From assembly GCA_035699745.1 (NCBI GenBank), contig DASSPH010000110.1, positions 1 through 64,000 on the forward strand: DNA of 64,000 bases, written 5' to 3'. Position 1 is the stretch's first letter, and the number at the start of each line of letters is the position of its first letter. The translations under genes were made by a program, and so were the position numbers. Origin of the DNA: Vicinamibacterales bacterium. GTDB lineage: Bacteria > Acidobacteriota > Vicinamibacteria > Vicinamibacterales > 2-12-FULL-66-21. The notes beneath the pieces were generated by a model that saw only the letters and a list, made by a program, of their open reading frames with translations, was not told the DNA's origin and did not search any database. Below are positions 16,981 through 26,616 of this stretch, piece after piece.

Positions 16981-18531
16981 CTACCTCCGCTGGAACTCCG
17001 GAGAACCGAGGGTGAGCGCCGCGGTCTGCCGCGGATCGGCGGCCTTCGCAATCGTCGCGGCGGTCGCCGCCGACACGTCCCCTCCGAGCGCGGCCCCGGC
17101 CGCGCCGCTGCCGGGGCGTACGCCGCGCATGCGGCCGCTGACGAGCTGCAGGGCGAAGTTCATGCGGTTCAGCAAGGCGCCGGTATTGACCCACGCGTCG
17201 GCGCGATCGGCATATCCGGTCGGCGGCTGACACATGTAGAGCGGCATGCCGAGCTGACGCACCGCCTGCACCAGCGGCTCCGCTTCGAACACATCGGTCC
17301 CGGTCGCGCGCACGGCCGACACCACGAACTCGAACGGCGTCTTCACCTTCGCCCGGTACGCCGGCGGCGCGAAGAACTCCGGCGACGTCAGGATCGTCCG
17401 GACCACTTCGCGGATGTCGCCGCCGGTGTCGCGGAACCGCCCGGCGGCACGCGCGACGAGCGCCGGCGGCGGCGTATCGGCGACGAACCGCCGCACCAGC
17501 TTCGTCGCGATGAACGTCGCCGTCGAGGGATGCGATGCGAGGATGTCGAGCACGCGCTCGCCATCCGACTGCCCGCCCCCGGCCTTGATGGTGCGGCCGA
17601 GCACCACCTTCTCGCCGCCGTCGTGCAGCCGCTCGTCGAAACGGAACCCGCCGCCGAGGCGCGGCTGATCGATCGTCCATCCGGTGAACGCGCGCGCGAC
17701 GTTGACGACGTCCTGCTGCGTGTAGCCGCCGTCGACGCCGAGCGTGTGCAGCTCCATCAGCTCGCGGCCGTAGTTCTCGTTGAGACCGCGCTGCGGCCGC
17801 CGTTGACCGCCCCGGGTCAGGAGCCCGGCGCGCTGTCCGCCGGGGCGAGCCGCGGGTCCGGCGCTCTGCCAGTTGTCGAGATAGAAGAGCATGGCCGGGC
17901 TCTTCGCGGTGGCGCCGAGCAGGTCGCGGAATCTGCCGAAGACGTGCGGCCGTATCGCGTCGCGCTCGTAGGCGGTGACGTGATTCATCGTCGCCCCCTT
18001 GCCCGCGAACACGTTGAAGTGATTGAACCAGAAGTCGACCATCACTTCCTCCAGCTGACGTTCGCTGAAGGCGGCGCGGAGGACCTTCTGCTCCGAGAGT
18101 TCGACCAGCACCTGCCGGGCCTTGCGGGCCGCCTGCATCTCTTCAGGCGTCCGCGCCGGCGGCGCGTCCATCGTCATGGTGTCGGGCGCGGGGCGCGCGT
18201 TCGCGGCGCGGCGCGCGTCGAGCGCCGGTATGAAGTACCCCGATGCGAGCTCGCGCGGCGACATCCGCAGCGTTTCGAGCGCCGCGAGGCGGGCATCCAC
18301 GTCCCGATCGTCGATGCTGTGGGGGCGCAACTGGCGCTCGATGTACGCGGCGATCCCCTCTTCGCGCACGCGCTCCACGTCACCGGGCCGCGCCCCGAAG
18401 CCGGTCCGGTTGAGGACGTGCAGGATCGCCTTGTCGTCGGGCTTTGCCGGGATGGCGGAGCGCTGCTGCTCCGCTCCGGCGACGGTTGCCACGGCCAGGG
18501 CCGCCGCGGCCAGGCGTGTGATCGACCTCAT
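16981..18531 (-). CDS. DUF1800 family exported protein
   Basis: 516 aa, with a signal peptide (MRSITRLAAAALAVATVAGA) and the DUF1800 start ILHVLNRTGFGARPGDVERV. Later conserved blocks are MVDFWFNHFNVFAGKG, LNENYGRELMELHTLGVDGGYTQQDV and ATFIATKLVRRFVAD. DUF1800 proteins are paired with DUF1501 partners; no biochemical role is established. A Shine-Dalgarno-like AAGGGAG precedes the ATG. First gene of the DUF1800-DUF1501 unit, 60 bp after the VWA gene on the same strand. Confidence 0.9.
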   Translation of the reverse strand: MRSITRLAAAALAVATVAGAEQQRSAIPAKPDDKAILHVLNRTGFGARPGDVERVREEGIAAYIERQLRPHSIDDRDVDARLAALETLRMSPRELASGYFIPALDARRAANARPAPDTMTMDAPPARTPEEMQAARKARQVLVELSEQKVLRAAFSERQLEEVMVDFWFNHFNVFAGKGATMNHVTAYERDAIRPHVFGRFRDLLGATAKSPAMLFYLDNWQSAGPAARPGGQRAGLLTRGGQRRPQRGLNENYGRELMELHTLGVDGGYTQQDVVNVARAFTGWTIDQPRLGGGFRFDERLHDGGEKVVLGRTIKAGGGQSDGERVLDILASHPSTATFIATKLVRRFVADTPPPALVARAAGRFRDTGGDIREVVRTILTSPEFFAPPAYRAKVKTPFEFVVSAVRATGTDVFEAEPLVQAVRQLGMPLYMCQPPTGYADRADAWVNTGALLNRMNFALQLVSGRMRGVRPGSGAAGAALGGDVSAATAATIAKAADPRQTAALTLGSPEFQRR

Positions 18532-18591
18532 GCTCCCTTAGACCGGGAAGGGGCCGGCCGGGTTGAACCGGACCGGCGTTTCCAGGACTGC

Positions 18592-21360
18592 TCACTTCTG
18601 CATGAATCTGCGCCACTGATCGACCAGCGCCTGCTGCGGCCCCTTCGCCGCGGCATAGGCGTCGGCGTAGCGATTGAACAGGGCGGTGTCGCCGTCCGCT
18701 GTGGCGAGCGTTTTGCCGGAGCTTCGCGCTTCGTAGAGCGCGCGCAGCACGAGCAGCAGACGCTCGTGATCCGCCGGATGGGTTGCGAGGTACGGCTCCA
18801 GTACCTTCACCGCTTCGCCGGGCTGGTTCGCCATCACCAGCGCGGTGCCGAGGCGCAGCGCGACGTCGTCGTTCGCGGGCCAGAGCGATCGCGCCTCGGT
18901 GAGAATGTCGATCGCCTGATCGACGTCGCGCATCCGCAGCAGCGCGTCGCCGAGCAGGGTGAAGATGAACGGCGCGCTCGATTCGGTGATCAGCGACGTC
19001 TGCCACGCGCCCGCCGCCTCCCGATCGCGTCCGCCGGCGGCGTAGCAGGCGCCGAGGTAGAACGCCGCCGAATAGAACTCGGAGTCGAGGCGGAGCGCCT
19101 CGCGGAACCTGACCAGCGCGCCATTGAGATCGCCGCGGTGCAGGAGCACGATCCCCTTCAGGAAGACGGCCGCGAGCTGATCGTCGCCCGCCCGCTCCAG
19201 CGACGTCATCGCCTCGTCGAACCGCCCCGCGCGGACGCTGGCCAGCGCCGGCTTCACCGCCGCCGCGCTCGCCGCCGCGGTGGCGCTCAGCCGGTCGAGG
19301 AAGAATCCGAGCACTTGCGGCGTGAGCACCGCTGCCTTGTCGAAGTTCTCGATTCGCGACGAGAACGCGATGGTCGTGGACGCGGGCAGCGGCGCGTTCG
19401 TCGCCCCCGGCGCCGTCAGCGTGCGCGCGGCGCGCGCGATGCGGAAGGGCCGGACGACCTGCCCGACCCTCCGGCCGCCGACCGAGACCACGGCGCGCGC
19501 GACGTACTCCCCGGGCGGAAGCAGTCCGATTGGCACGCCCGCCTCGGCGGCGCGGCGATTGGCTTCCGGCGTCTGCTGCAGGCGCGCCGCGGTGCTGTCG
19601 AGCGCGCGCGACCCCTCGTTCGGCGCGACTTCCATGACGACCGTCGCCGAGCGCAGTTGCTCGGGCACCTCCGAGAACAGCTCGAGATACGCGTGCAGCT
19701 CGTCACCGGTGAAGTCGGCGGCGACGGCGGGAGGCAGACCGTCCGTTCCGCGGACGGTGTTGTCCGCGATCAACAGATCCGTGGCGTGCAGCTGGCCGAA
19801 GGCATTGATCCTGGCGACCAGCGTTCGCTCGACGCTGCCGCGCTTGCCGTTCGCGTCGACGACCGCGATCTTCAACGTGTAGGTGCCGGGAGGGGCGATT
19901 GCGGCGCCGATGTACTTCTGGATCTTCGATCGCGGATCGATCGGGTTCTGCAGCGCCGGCTCGAGCTGGCTGGTGACGAGCTTGCCCTTGTCGTCGAACA
20001 TCATGTAGCCCAGCGCCAGCGCGCCGTCGGCGTTGAGCGACCGGTCGATGTCGGTGACGAGGATCACCTTCAGCCGCGAGGATTCCGTGTCCCGGAAGGT
20101 GTAGGTGGTCGCCTTCATCGGGATGTCGCCGGCCAGGAGCGGAGCGCGCAGCGTGTCGAGCACGAGATCGCCGGACGACTTCGCTGCCGTCGCGCCGACG
20201 CTGAACTCGCGCCGCGAGCGCAGCAGCAGATCGCCGCGGCGGACGTCGATCCTGATCCGGTGCGGCCGGCCGTCGCGGTCGCCGGGCTCGGGCTCGAAGC
20301 TGAGAAGGTAGTATCCCGACAGTTCGAGCGCCAGCCGCTGGAACGCGAAGTCGGCGTTCGCCACGACACGGAAGACGTCGCCGCGCGCCATGCCGGCGAG
20401 CTGATCGAGGCCGCGGCGGAGGATCTCGCGGTCCGCCCCGCGGGACGGCGAGGTGCGGCTCGAGGAGGCGTCCATCTCGGGCGGCTCCACCTGCAGCACG
20501 TACAGCGCGACGTGCGCTGCCGACGCGCGCGGCCCCACCCAGCTGATGTCCGCAATCTCGCGATCGATGAGCAGTCCTTCCGAGATGAACACGATCGTCT
20601 TCGGCGTGTCGCTGGTGGCGAGGCGCTCGAACAGATAGCGCAGCGCGGTCATCGAATTGCGCGTGCGCTCGCGCGAGATCGACAACAGCTGTTCGGCCTC
20701 GTTGGACAGCAACTGCAGGCACGATTCCCGGGTGATCGACATCAGGTCGGTCGAACACTCCCGATCCACGACGGAGGATGTCGTCATCTGATCGCCGCGC
20801 TGGAACGCCAGCGCCTCGGCGACGCCGACGCGCTGCGGACCCGAGCGCTCCGTCGCCTGCCCGACGACGCGCTCCAGCAGGGTCTGCACCAGGGCGTGAT
20901 GGGCGGTGAAGTCGATCTGCGCGTCGGCGCCGGGAATCGTGACCAGTGCGACGCGATCCGATCGGTTGAGACGCCCCACGAAACGCTTCGCCGCTTCGAT
21001 CGCGGGCCTGCCGCCGCCGGCCGAGATGTTGCCGGTGTCGATCACCAGCACGAACAGCCGGCCGCCGCTCGCGCCGCTGTTCGAGTCGAACTCGCGCGGC
21101 GCGGGCGGCGCCTCCGCGGCCGCGCGCTCGACCGCGATGAACTGCGCGGAGGCGATGCGCCGCGGCTTGCCATCGACTTCCAGCGTGAAGTCGCTGGCGT
21201 TCAGATCGGGCACGGGCCGGCCGTTGCGATCGATGACGCTGACGTCCACGGGGACCAGATCGACCGACGACCGGAAGGTCGTGCGCGGCGGCTGCTGTGG
21301 GTCCTGCCCCGGCGCCGATGCGAGAAGCAGCGCGGCGGCGAGGACGGCGAGGCCCTTCAT
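18592..21360 (-). CDS. Acidobacterial VWFA-related protein with TPR tail
   Basis: 922 aa. Signal peptide (MKGLAVLAAALLLASA), then the TIGR03436-like acidobacterial pattern TTFRSSVDLVPVDVSVIDRNGRPVPDLNASDFTLEVDG and a von Willebrand A-like domain (residues about 100-300). The metal-site motif is degenerate (VIDTGNIS instead of DxSxS), so metal-dependent adhesion is doubtful. The C-terminal 220 residues carry tetratricopeptide-like repeats (HRGDLNGALVRFREALRLD and neighbours). Probably secreted and part of a protein-protein scaffold. It starts 10 bp after the stop of another VWA gene and has its own -10 element. Confidence 0.85.
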   Translation of the reverse strand: MKGLAVLAAALLLASAPGQDPQQPPRTTFRSSVDLVPVDVSVIDRNGRPVPDLNASDFTLEVDGKPRRIASAQFIAVERAAAEAPPAPREFDSNSGASGGRLFVLVIDTGNISAGGGRPAIEAAKRFVGRLNRSDRVALVTIPGADAQIDFTAHHALVQTLLERVVGQATERSGPQRVGVAEALAFQRGDQMTTSSVVDRECSTDLMSITRESCLQLLSNEAEQLLSISRERTRNSMTALRYLFERLATSDTPKTIVFISEGLLIDREIADISWVGPRASAAHVALYVLQVEPPEMDASSSRTSPSRGADREILRRGLDQLAGMARGDVFRVVANADFAFQRLALELSGYYLLSFEPEPGDRDGRPHRIRIDVRRGDLLLRSRREFSVGATAAKSSGDLVLDTLRAPLLAGDIPMKATTYTFRDTESSRLKVILVTDIDRSLNADGALALGYMMFDDKGKLVTSQLEPALQNPIDPRSKIQKYIGAAIAPPGTYTLKIAVVDANGKRGSVERTLVARINAFGQLHATDLLIADNTVRGTDGLPPAVAADFTGDELHAYLELFSEVPEQLRSATVVMEVAPNEGSRALDSTAARLQQTPEANRRAAEAGVPIGLLPPGEYVARAVVSVGGRRVGQVVRPFRIARAARTLTAPGATNAPLPASTTIAFSSRIENFDKAAVLTPQVLGFFLDRLSATAAASAAAVKPALASVRAGRFDEAMTSLERAGDDQLAAVFLKGIVLLHRGDLNGALVRFREALRLDSEFYSAAFYLGACYAAGGRDREAAGAWQTSLITESSAPFIFTLLGDALLRMRDVDQAIDILTEARSLWPANDDVALRLGTALVMANQPGEAVKVLEPYLATHPADHERLLLVLRALYEARSSGKTLATADGDTALFNRYADAYAAAKGPQQALVDQWRRFMQK

Positions 21361-21367
21361 GGCGGTG

Positions 21368-21373
21368 AGTCTA
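21368..21373 (-). promoter_or_regulatory. -10 element formed on an upstream TAG stop
   Basis: TAGACT, whose TAG is the stop codon of the upstream VWA gene, ends 7 nt before the ATG at 21360. Confidence 0.45.
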
Positions 21374-22522
21374 CTTTGGATCGGAGCGGGCGATCCGGTA
21401 ACCGAGGCGGGCCCGCACCGCGTAGTCGCGCCCCGGGACCTCGACCCGAATCCGGTGCCACTCGCCGTCGCGCGCGTGGTCCGGCGCAGGGTAGCCGAGC
21501 AGATACTGATGCCGCAGATCCTGAACGATCTCCTCGAAGATCGCCTCCAACCGCGCGTCGTTGCCGGAGAAAAAAGCCCGTCCGCCGCTGCCCTCGGCGA
21601 GTTTCCGCATCAACTGCTGCAGCGCCGGCGCCCGGAGTGCCCGCCCCTGGCCGATCATGTAGACGGTCGCGTCCGAAGCCTCGGCGCGCTGCAGCACCGC
21701 CGCCATCGACGCGCGGCTCGACTGATCCTCGCCATCGCTGAACACCAGCAGCGAGCGCCGGCCGGCCTGGCGGCCGAGCAGGTCGAAGGCGTGGATGACG
21801 ACGTCGTACAGCGCCGTGCCGCCGAACGGGGCGAGCCGCGCGACCGCGCGCTCGCGCACGGCGCGATCCGTCGAGCGGCGGGCCAGGGTGAAGATGCTGT
21901 CGTTGAACCCGAGCACCGTCACCTGATCGGTGCCGCGCAATTGCGACAGGAATCGCGTGGCGTGGCGCTTCACGCCCGGCAGCGCCTCCGTCATGCTGGA
22001 GCTCACGTCGATCGCCGCGACCAGCTCCAGCGGAATGTTCTCGACCTGGAACGTCGTAAGCCGCTGCGGCCGGTCGTCTTCGTAGACGCGGAAGTCCGCC
22101 GCCTGCAGCCCGGTCACGAAGCGGCCGCTCGCATCCGTGACGACGGCGGTGACCTGGACGACGTCCACGTCGACCGTTTCGGCGAACTCGACGCCTTTGG
22201 TGCGGGCGCTGGCGACCAGCTGCGATCCGCCGGCGAGCACCGCAACCGCGCGGATGACGTGCTCCTCGATCCGGCTGCCGGCGTCCCAGTCGCAGGCAAA
22301 CGGCGGCGCTTCAGCGGTGCACACCAGACGCCCGTCGGCGAACCACCGGACCTGCTTCACCCTGGCGGCGAGGTCGAGCGGCTCGAACGCAATCGTGAGG
22401 CGGACCGGGCCGGTCAGATACCCGCCGTCGAGAGGCGAGGTGATCGTCGCGCTCTGCTGCGCGCCGGCGCCGATCGCCAGCGCGGCGACAGCCGCGGCGG
22501 CCACGGCGAACGGCCGGATCAC
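21371..22522 (-). CDS. VWFA domain secreted protein
   Basis: 383 aa from a GTG that overlaps the upstream stop codon (GTGA). Signal peptide (IRPFAVAAAAVAALAIGAGAQ), an Ig-like segment (TSPLDGGYLTGPVRLTIAFEP), a short VWFA-related block (TAVVTDASGRFVTGLQAADFRVYEDD), then a VWA domain with an intact metal site AIDVSSSMT and later FSDGEDQSSRASM. It ends with the usual acidobacterial YLLGYPAPDH and a strand-rich tail. The intact metal motif contrasts with the degenerate one in the next gene. Likely periplasmic or surface scaffold; partner unknown. Confidence 0.85.
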   Translation of the reverse strand: MIRPFAVAAAAVAALAIGAGAQQSATITSPLDGGYLTGPVRLTIAFEPLDLAARVKQVRWFADGRLVCTAEAPPFACDWDAGSRIEEHVIRAVAVLAGGSQLVASARTKGVEFAETVDVDVVQVTAVVTDASGRFVTGLQAADFRVYEDDRPQRLTTFQVENIPLELVAAIDVSSSMTEALPGVKRHATRFLSQLRGTDQVTVLGFNDSIFTLARRSTDRAVRERAVARLAPFGGTALYDVVIHAFDLLGRQAGRRSLLVFSDGEDQSSRASMAAVLQRAEASDATVYMIGQGRALRAPALQQLMRKLAEGSGGRAFFSGNDARLEAIFEEIVQDLRHQYLLGYPAPDHARDGEWHRIRVEVPGRDYAVRARLGYRIARSDPK

Positions 22523-25011
22523 CGCGCGCCTCTCGGCGTCAGCGGCCCTGCAACGGTCAGCGCGGCCACGTAGTCGATGAACCGATCCTCGGGCAGCTCC
22601 CGCACCGCGAGCGCCACCGGCAGCCAATCGTCGAAGTACGCGGTGCGCGCGCGATCGAGGACGTCCTGCATCGCGTACGCCGCCACGTCCCTCGCGAGCA
22701 GGGCGGGCAGCTGGTGCTTCGCCAGCACCGCCGCGGTGCGCAGCATCACGTCCGGAAACTGCGTGCCGAGCTGCCCGGTCGACGGCCGTCCGGCGTAGTC
22801 CTCCCACGGCACCGCCCCCGGCCACCGCACGCACAGACAGCCGTCGAGCGGGAACGATGATGCGCCCCAGGCGTCCGCGCCGGCTCCCGCGCCGAGGCGC
22901 AGCTGCTCCAGCAGCGTGAACGCACCGGCGACGCGCTGCGGGTCGCTGGTCAGCAGCCATGCGATGGCGTTCCGCCGCCAGCCGGACAGCGCCGCGTCCT
23001 GCGCGATCCGTTCGAGATCGTCAGGCGCGCCCGGCAGCCGCCCGATCCGCTCGCCCCCGCGCGCGAGCGCCGCCGCGATTGCGTCGCGGTCGGCATCGGT
23101 GAGCCGCTGCGGCTCGATCAATGCGATCGTCGCCGCCAGCGTCCGCCGATCGCTCGCGCTGACCTGCGACGGCGACGGCATCTCCGTCGTATCGAGGCGG
23201 CGCAGCGCGAGCGGCGCCAGCGCGAGATCGAGCCGCAGCAGCGATCCGGCGAGATGCCAGCCGTCCGCGCCGAACACTTCGCTGGCCAGACGCCACGGGG
23301 TCGGCAAGCCGCCGTCGCCGGCGATGCTGCCGCTGAAGCGGTGGCGCCGCCAGACTGCACCGGCGTTCACCGGCGCCCCGTCCGCGTCGCCGAGCGCGCA
23401 GGCGTATACCAACGCGGACAGGCTGGCGGCCAGCGGCTGCGCATCTCCTTTCCGCGCCCGCGCGAGCGCCGCGTCGAGCGGTATCTCCCCCTGGCGCCGC
23501 CGGATGCGCGTGAGCCGCCGCAATTCCGCCGGGGCGACGTCGGCGACGTACTCCGCGTCCTCCCACCTGACCGCGATCGGCGGCACGCCGGCGCGGCCGG
23601 CGAGTCCTGCGAGAACGTCGCGCTCCGCATCGCGGACGTTGCCGGCGGCGTCGCCGGCGGCCCGCCGCAGCGCTGGGACGAGCGCGTCGCCGACCCACGC
23701 TGCCATCGCACCGCGGCGGTCGCGCTGCGCAGCCGCCTGGACCAGCGATCGTCCGAGCGTCCGCGCCTCGCGGTCGTCGATCGTTCGCGACCGCCGCGCC
23801 TGGTCCACGATCGCCAGCGACGACTGAAACACCGTCATCGCCACTGTGTCGCCGTCCAGCGCGCCGGCCGATCGAGCCGCCGCGGCGTAGGCGGCGGGTT
23901 CCCGTTCGCCGAACGTCTCGAGGACTCTCATCAACATCGGGAACCTGGAGTGCTCACGCAGCACGACCGCGAGATCCTCGCTGGCCGCCGGCGTGCTCCC
24001 GAACGTCTGCTGCGCGAACCGGATGGCTTCGAGCCGGCGCCGCGCGCTTCCCGGCGCGCCGCCGAACACGTGCCGCGCCAGCCACGCCGCGTCGACCGGG
24101 CCGCGGCCGCCTGAGCCCTGGCCGAACACGCTCGACCACAGCGCGCCGGACGCCGGCGGGCGTGCGGCGCCGCGCTCGTCGACCGCGATCGTTCGCAGGA
24201 GAAGCAGCAGATCGACGTCCGGGCGCACGAACGGCCGTTCGCTGCTCCACGCCGCTCCGGGAGCGTTCGAGGCGTCGAGCACGGCGGTCGCGAGTTCCAC
24301 CCGCCGCGGCTCGCCGCGCCGGCCGATCGCAAAGGCCTGGCGCGCCGGATCCAGCCGCACGATGGTGTGGTAGAACGCCGCCAGGGCGCCGCCGTCGGCC
24401 GAGAACAGGCGGCTGATGAATGCCGCGGACTGCGCCGGATCCGCGCCGACGATTCCGCGCCACACCTCGCGCGCATCGTCACCAGGCGTTTCGATCGCGC
24501 CGCTGCGTATTCGAATCGATCCGGCGAACACCGCCGCGGCTCCGGCGTTCGCCGCGAGCGATCGAACGACGGCCGGATGCTTCTCGATCCAGGCGAGCGT
24601 CTCGCGGTCGACGCCGAGCAGCCCGTGGTACAGAAGCGCGGTGGTGCGGCGCGAGAAGATCCGCGCCGCGAGTTCTTCGTCGCGGACGTCCCCGCCGAGG
24701 ATGTGGTCGCGCCAGAGCTGCGGCGAGAGCGGCAGCGGAACCAGGTCGCCCGCGCCGCGCCGGGACAGCGCTTGCGTGAGCTTCGCGCGCGCGGCCGTTT
24801 CCGGCGGGCTCGCCTGATCGGGCGAGGCAAAGGCGAGGCGAACGATGTCGACCGGGAGCGTCGATGGGTCGACACGCTGGATGCCGAGGGCGGCGGCCAG
24901 CTCCGCCGCGGGCAGCGGCAGGCGCATACTGCCGATCGGCGACTCGCCGCCGAAGGCGCCCGGCGCCACGCAACACACGACCAGCGTGGCGAGTGCGAGG
25001 GGCCGCGGCAT
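22519..25011 (-). CDS. Secreted protein of unknown function (830 aa)
   Basis: A signal peptide (MPRPLALATLVVCCVAPGAFG) is followed by about 800 residues with no domain I recognise. The sequence is rich in alanine, arginine and leucine helices, with WRDHILGGDVRDEELAARI and a possible WLARHVFGGAPGS block; there are few cysteines. It appears alpha-helical, perhaps HEAT-like, but I see no regular repeat. It is translationally coupled (GTGA overlap) to the VWA protein gene, so the pair probably acts together. It has its own TAGAAT element 9 nt before the start. Confidence 0.8.
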   Translation of the reverse strand: MPRPLALATLVVCCVAPGAFGGESPIGSMRLPLPAAELAAALGIQRVDPSTLPVDIVRLAFASPDQASPPETAARAKLTQALSRRGAGDLVPLPLSPQLWRDHILGGDVRDEELAARIFSRRTTALLYHGLLGVDRETLAWIEKHPAVVRSLAANAGAAAVFAGSIRIRSGAIETPGDDAREVWRGIVGADPAQSAAFISRLFSADGGALAAFYHTIVRLDPARQAFAIGRRGEPRRVELATAVLDASNAPGAAWSSERPFVRPDVDLLLLLRTIAVDERGAARPPASGALWSSVFGQGSGGRGPVDAAWLARHVFGGAPGSARRRLEAIRFAQQTFGSTPAASEDLAVVLREHSRFPMLMRVLETFGEREPAAYAAAARSAGALDGDTVAMTVFQSSLAIVDQARRSRTIDDREARTLGRSLVQAAAQRDRRGAMAAWVGDALVPALRRAAGDAAGNVRDAERDVLAGLAGRAGVPPIAVRWEDAEYVADVAPAELRRLTRIRRRQGEIPLDAALARARKGDAQPLAASLSALVYACALGDADGAPVNAGAVWRRHRFSGSIAGDGGLPTPWRLASEVFGADGWHLAGSLLRLDLALAPLALRRLDTTEMPSPSQVSASDRRTLAATIALIEPQRLTDADRDAIAAALARGGERIGRLPGAPDDLERIAQDAALSGWRRNAIAWLLTSDPQRVAGAFTLLEQLRLGAGAGADAWGASSFPLDGCLCVRWPGAVPWEDYAGRPSTGQLGTQFPDVMLRTAAVLAKHQLPALLARDVAAYAMQDVLDRARTAYFDDWLPVALAVRELPEDRFIDYVAALTVAGPLTPRGAR

Positions 25012-25020
25012 GAGGCCGCT

Positions 25021-25026
25021 ATTCTA
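25021..25026 (-). promoter_or_regulatory. -10 element formed on an upstream TAG stop
   Basis: TAGAAT on the minus strand 9 nt before the ATG at 25011; the TAG is the stop codon of the upstream PYROXD2-like gene. Confidence 0.5.
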
Positions 25027-26616
25027 TGCGCGCGCGGTTCGCGGGGCGGACTTCAGGACCTCGCGGGCGGCGTTGCGTCCGGGCGCGCCGGTGAGGCCGC
25101 CGCCCGGATGCGTCCCCGATCCGCAGAGGAACAGGCCGTCGATCGGCGTGCGGTAACTGGCCCAGCCGAGCGTCGGCCGCATCGTGAAGAGTTGATCGAG
25201 CGCCAGCTCGCCGTGATGAATGTGCCCGCCCGTGAGGCCAAATTCCTGCTCGAGCGCGAGCGGTGTGATCACCTGGCGGTGCTCGGCCAGCGACGTCACG
25301 CCGGGGGCGTACCGCTCGAGGGTGCTCAGCACGGTGGCGGCGAGCGCGTCCTCGAGCGCCGCCCACGATCCCGAACGCAGTCTGTACGGCGCGTATTGCA
25401 CGTGCACCGACATGACGTGCCGCCCCGCCGGGGCCATGCTGGGATCGTGAATCGACGGGAACGTGACGTCGAGGAACGGCGCGGTGGACGACTCGCCGTA
25501 CTTCGACGCATCGAACGCCTTCTCGAGGTAGTCGATGCCCGGCCCGATGTGCACCCGTCCCTGCAGGGTGACGGCGGGATCGCCAGCCAGCCCGGTGAAC
25601 GCGGGCAGCGCGCGCAAGGCGACGTTGACCTTCGCCACGGTTCCGGGCACGCGATAGTTCCTGATGCGCGTCATGAAGACGGGCTCGAGCTCCACGGGAT
25701 CGATCAACGTCAGGAACGTTCGCCGGGGATCGGCGCCCGACACGATCGTCTTCGCCGCGATCGTGGTGCCGTCGTCGAGCACGACGGCGGCCGCCGCGCC
25801 GTCCTTCACGACGATCTCGCGGACCCCGGCGCCGGTGCGGATTTCGGCGCCGGCCTCACGCGCGGCGTCCGCCATCGCGCGCGTCAGCGCGCCGGGCCCG
25901 CCCGCCACCGTGACGCTGCTTCCGCCGGGCGCGCGGTCGAACGCGGCGGCGAGCAGCAGGAGTGCGCCTGTGCCCGCCGACCATGGCCCCATCGCGGCGC
26001 CGTGAATGGCCCTGGCGGCGACGACGGCCTGAAGCAGGTCGGTCTCGAACCATTCGGCGACGAGATCCGCGACCGCCATCGGTCCCCAGCGCAGCAGCGA
26101 AAACGAATCCTTCCTGCCGAGGGCGCGGAATCGCCGGCCGGCCTTCAGCAGCTCCCACAGCTCCGCCCTGGACGGCGCGTCGATGGACGGCGGCGTCATG
26201 TCGAGCAGTCCGCCGAGGAACGCGCCCGCGCGGGACAGCGCGCCGCAGAAGTCGGCGTATCTGGCGGCGTCCTTCGCGGAGAACGGCCGGATCGCTTCGG
26301 CGGTGCGGCTGGGGTCGGTCGAGAACACCAACGTCCTGCCGTCGCCCGACGGCGCCACGATCCGGGGATCGGGACGCACGAACCTGACGCCGCGCCGCTC
26401 GAGCTGCATGTCGGCGGCGATCGACGGCCGCAGCGGACCGATGGTGTGGGCCAGCGTCGCGGCGCGGTATCCCGGCGCGAACTCTTCGCTCGTCGCGCAG
26501 CCGCCGACCACGTGACGCCGCTCGAGGACCAGCGGCCTGCGTCCGCCGCGGGCGAGATAGTACGCGGCAGTGAGGGCGTTGTGACCGGCGCCGATGATGA
26601 CCGTGTCGTGCGTCAT
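25024..26616 (-). CDS. PYROXD2-like FAD/NAD(P) oxidoreductase, paralog 2
   Basis: 530 aa, phytoene-desaturase superfamily. N-terminal FAD motif DTVIIGAGHNALTAAYYLARGG, then LERRHVVGGCATSEEFAPGY, and the C-terminal FLCGSGTHPGGGLTGAPGRNAA, characteristic of PYROXD2-like proteins rather than carotenoid desaturases. Substrate unknown. It is a diverged tandem paralog of the next gene upstream; its ATG overlaps that gene's stop by one base (TGATG), so the two may form a heteromer. No crt genes are near, which argues against carotenoid synthesis. Confidence 0.85.
   Translation of the reverse strand: MTHDTVIIGAGHNALTAAYYLARGGRRPLVLERRHVVGGCATSEEFAPGYRAATLAHTIGPLRPSIAADMQLERRGVRFVRPDPRIVAPSGDGRTLVFSTDPSRTAEAIRPFSAKDAARYADFCGALSRAGAFLGGLLDMTPPSIDAPSRAELWELLKAGRRFRALGRKDSFSLLRWGPMAVADLVAEWFETDLLQAVVAARAIHGAAMGPWSAGTGALLLLAAAFDRAPGGSSVTVAGGPGALTRAMADAAREAGAEIRTGAGVREIVVKDGAAAAVVLDDGTTIAAKTIVSGADPRRTFLTLIDPVELEPVFMTRIRNYRVPGTVAKVNVALRALPAFTGLAGDPAVTLQGRVHIGPGIDYLEKAFDASKYGESSTAPFLDVTFPSIHDPSMAPAGRHVMSVHVQYAPYRLRSGSWAALEDALAATVLSTLERYAPGVTSLAEHRQVITPLALEQEFGLTGGHIHHGELALDQLFTMRPTLGWASYRTPIDGLFLCGSGTHPGGGLTGAPGRNAAREVLKSAPRTARA

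Noticed and set aside
18554-18576. Imperfect hairpin between VWA and DUF1800 genes
   Set aside because: One wobble and one mismatch and no T-run.
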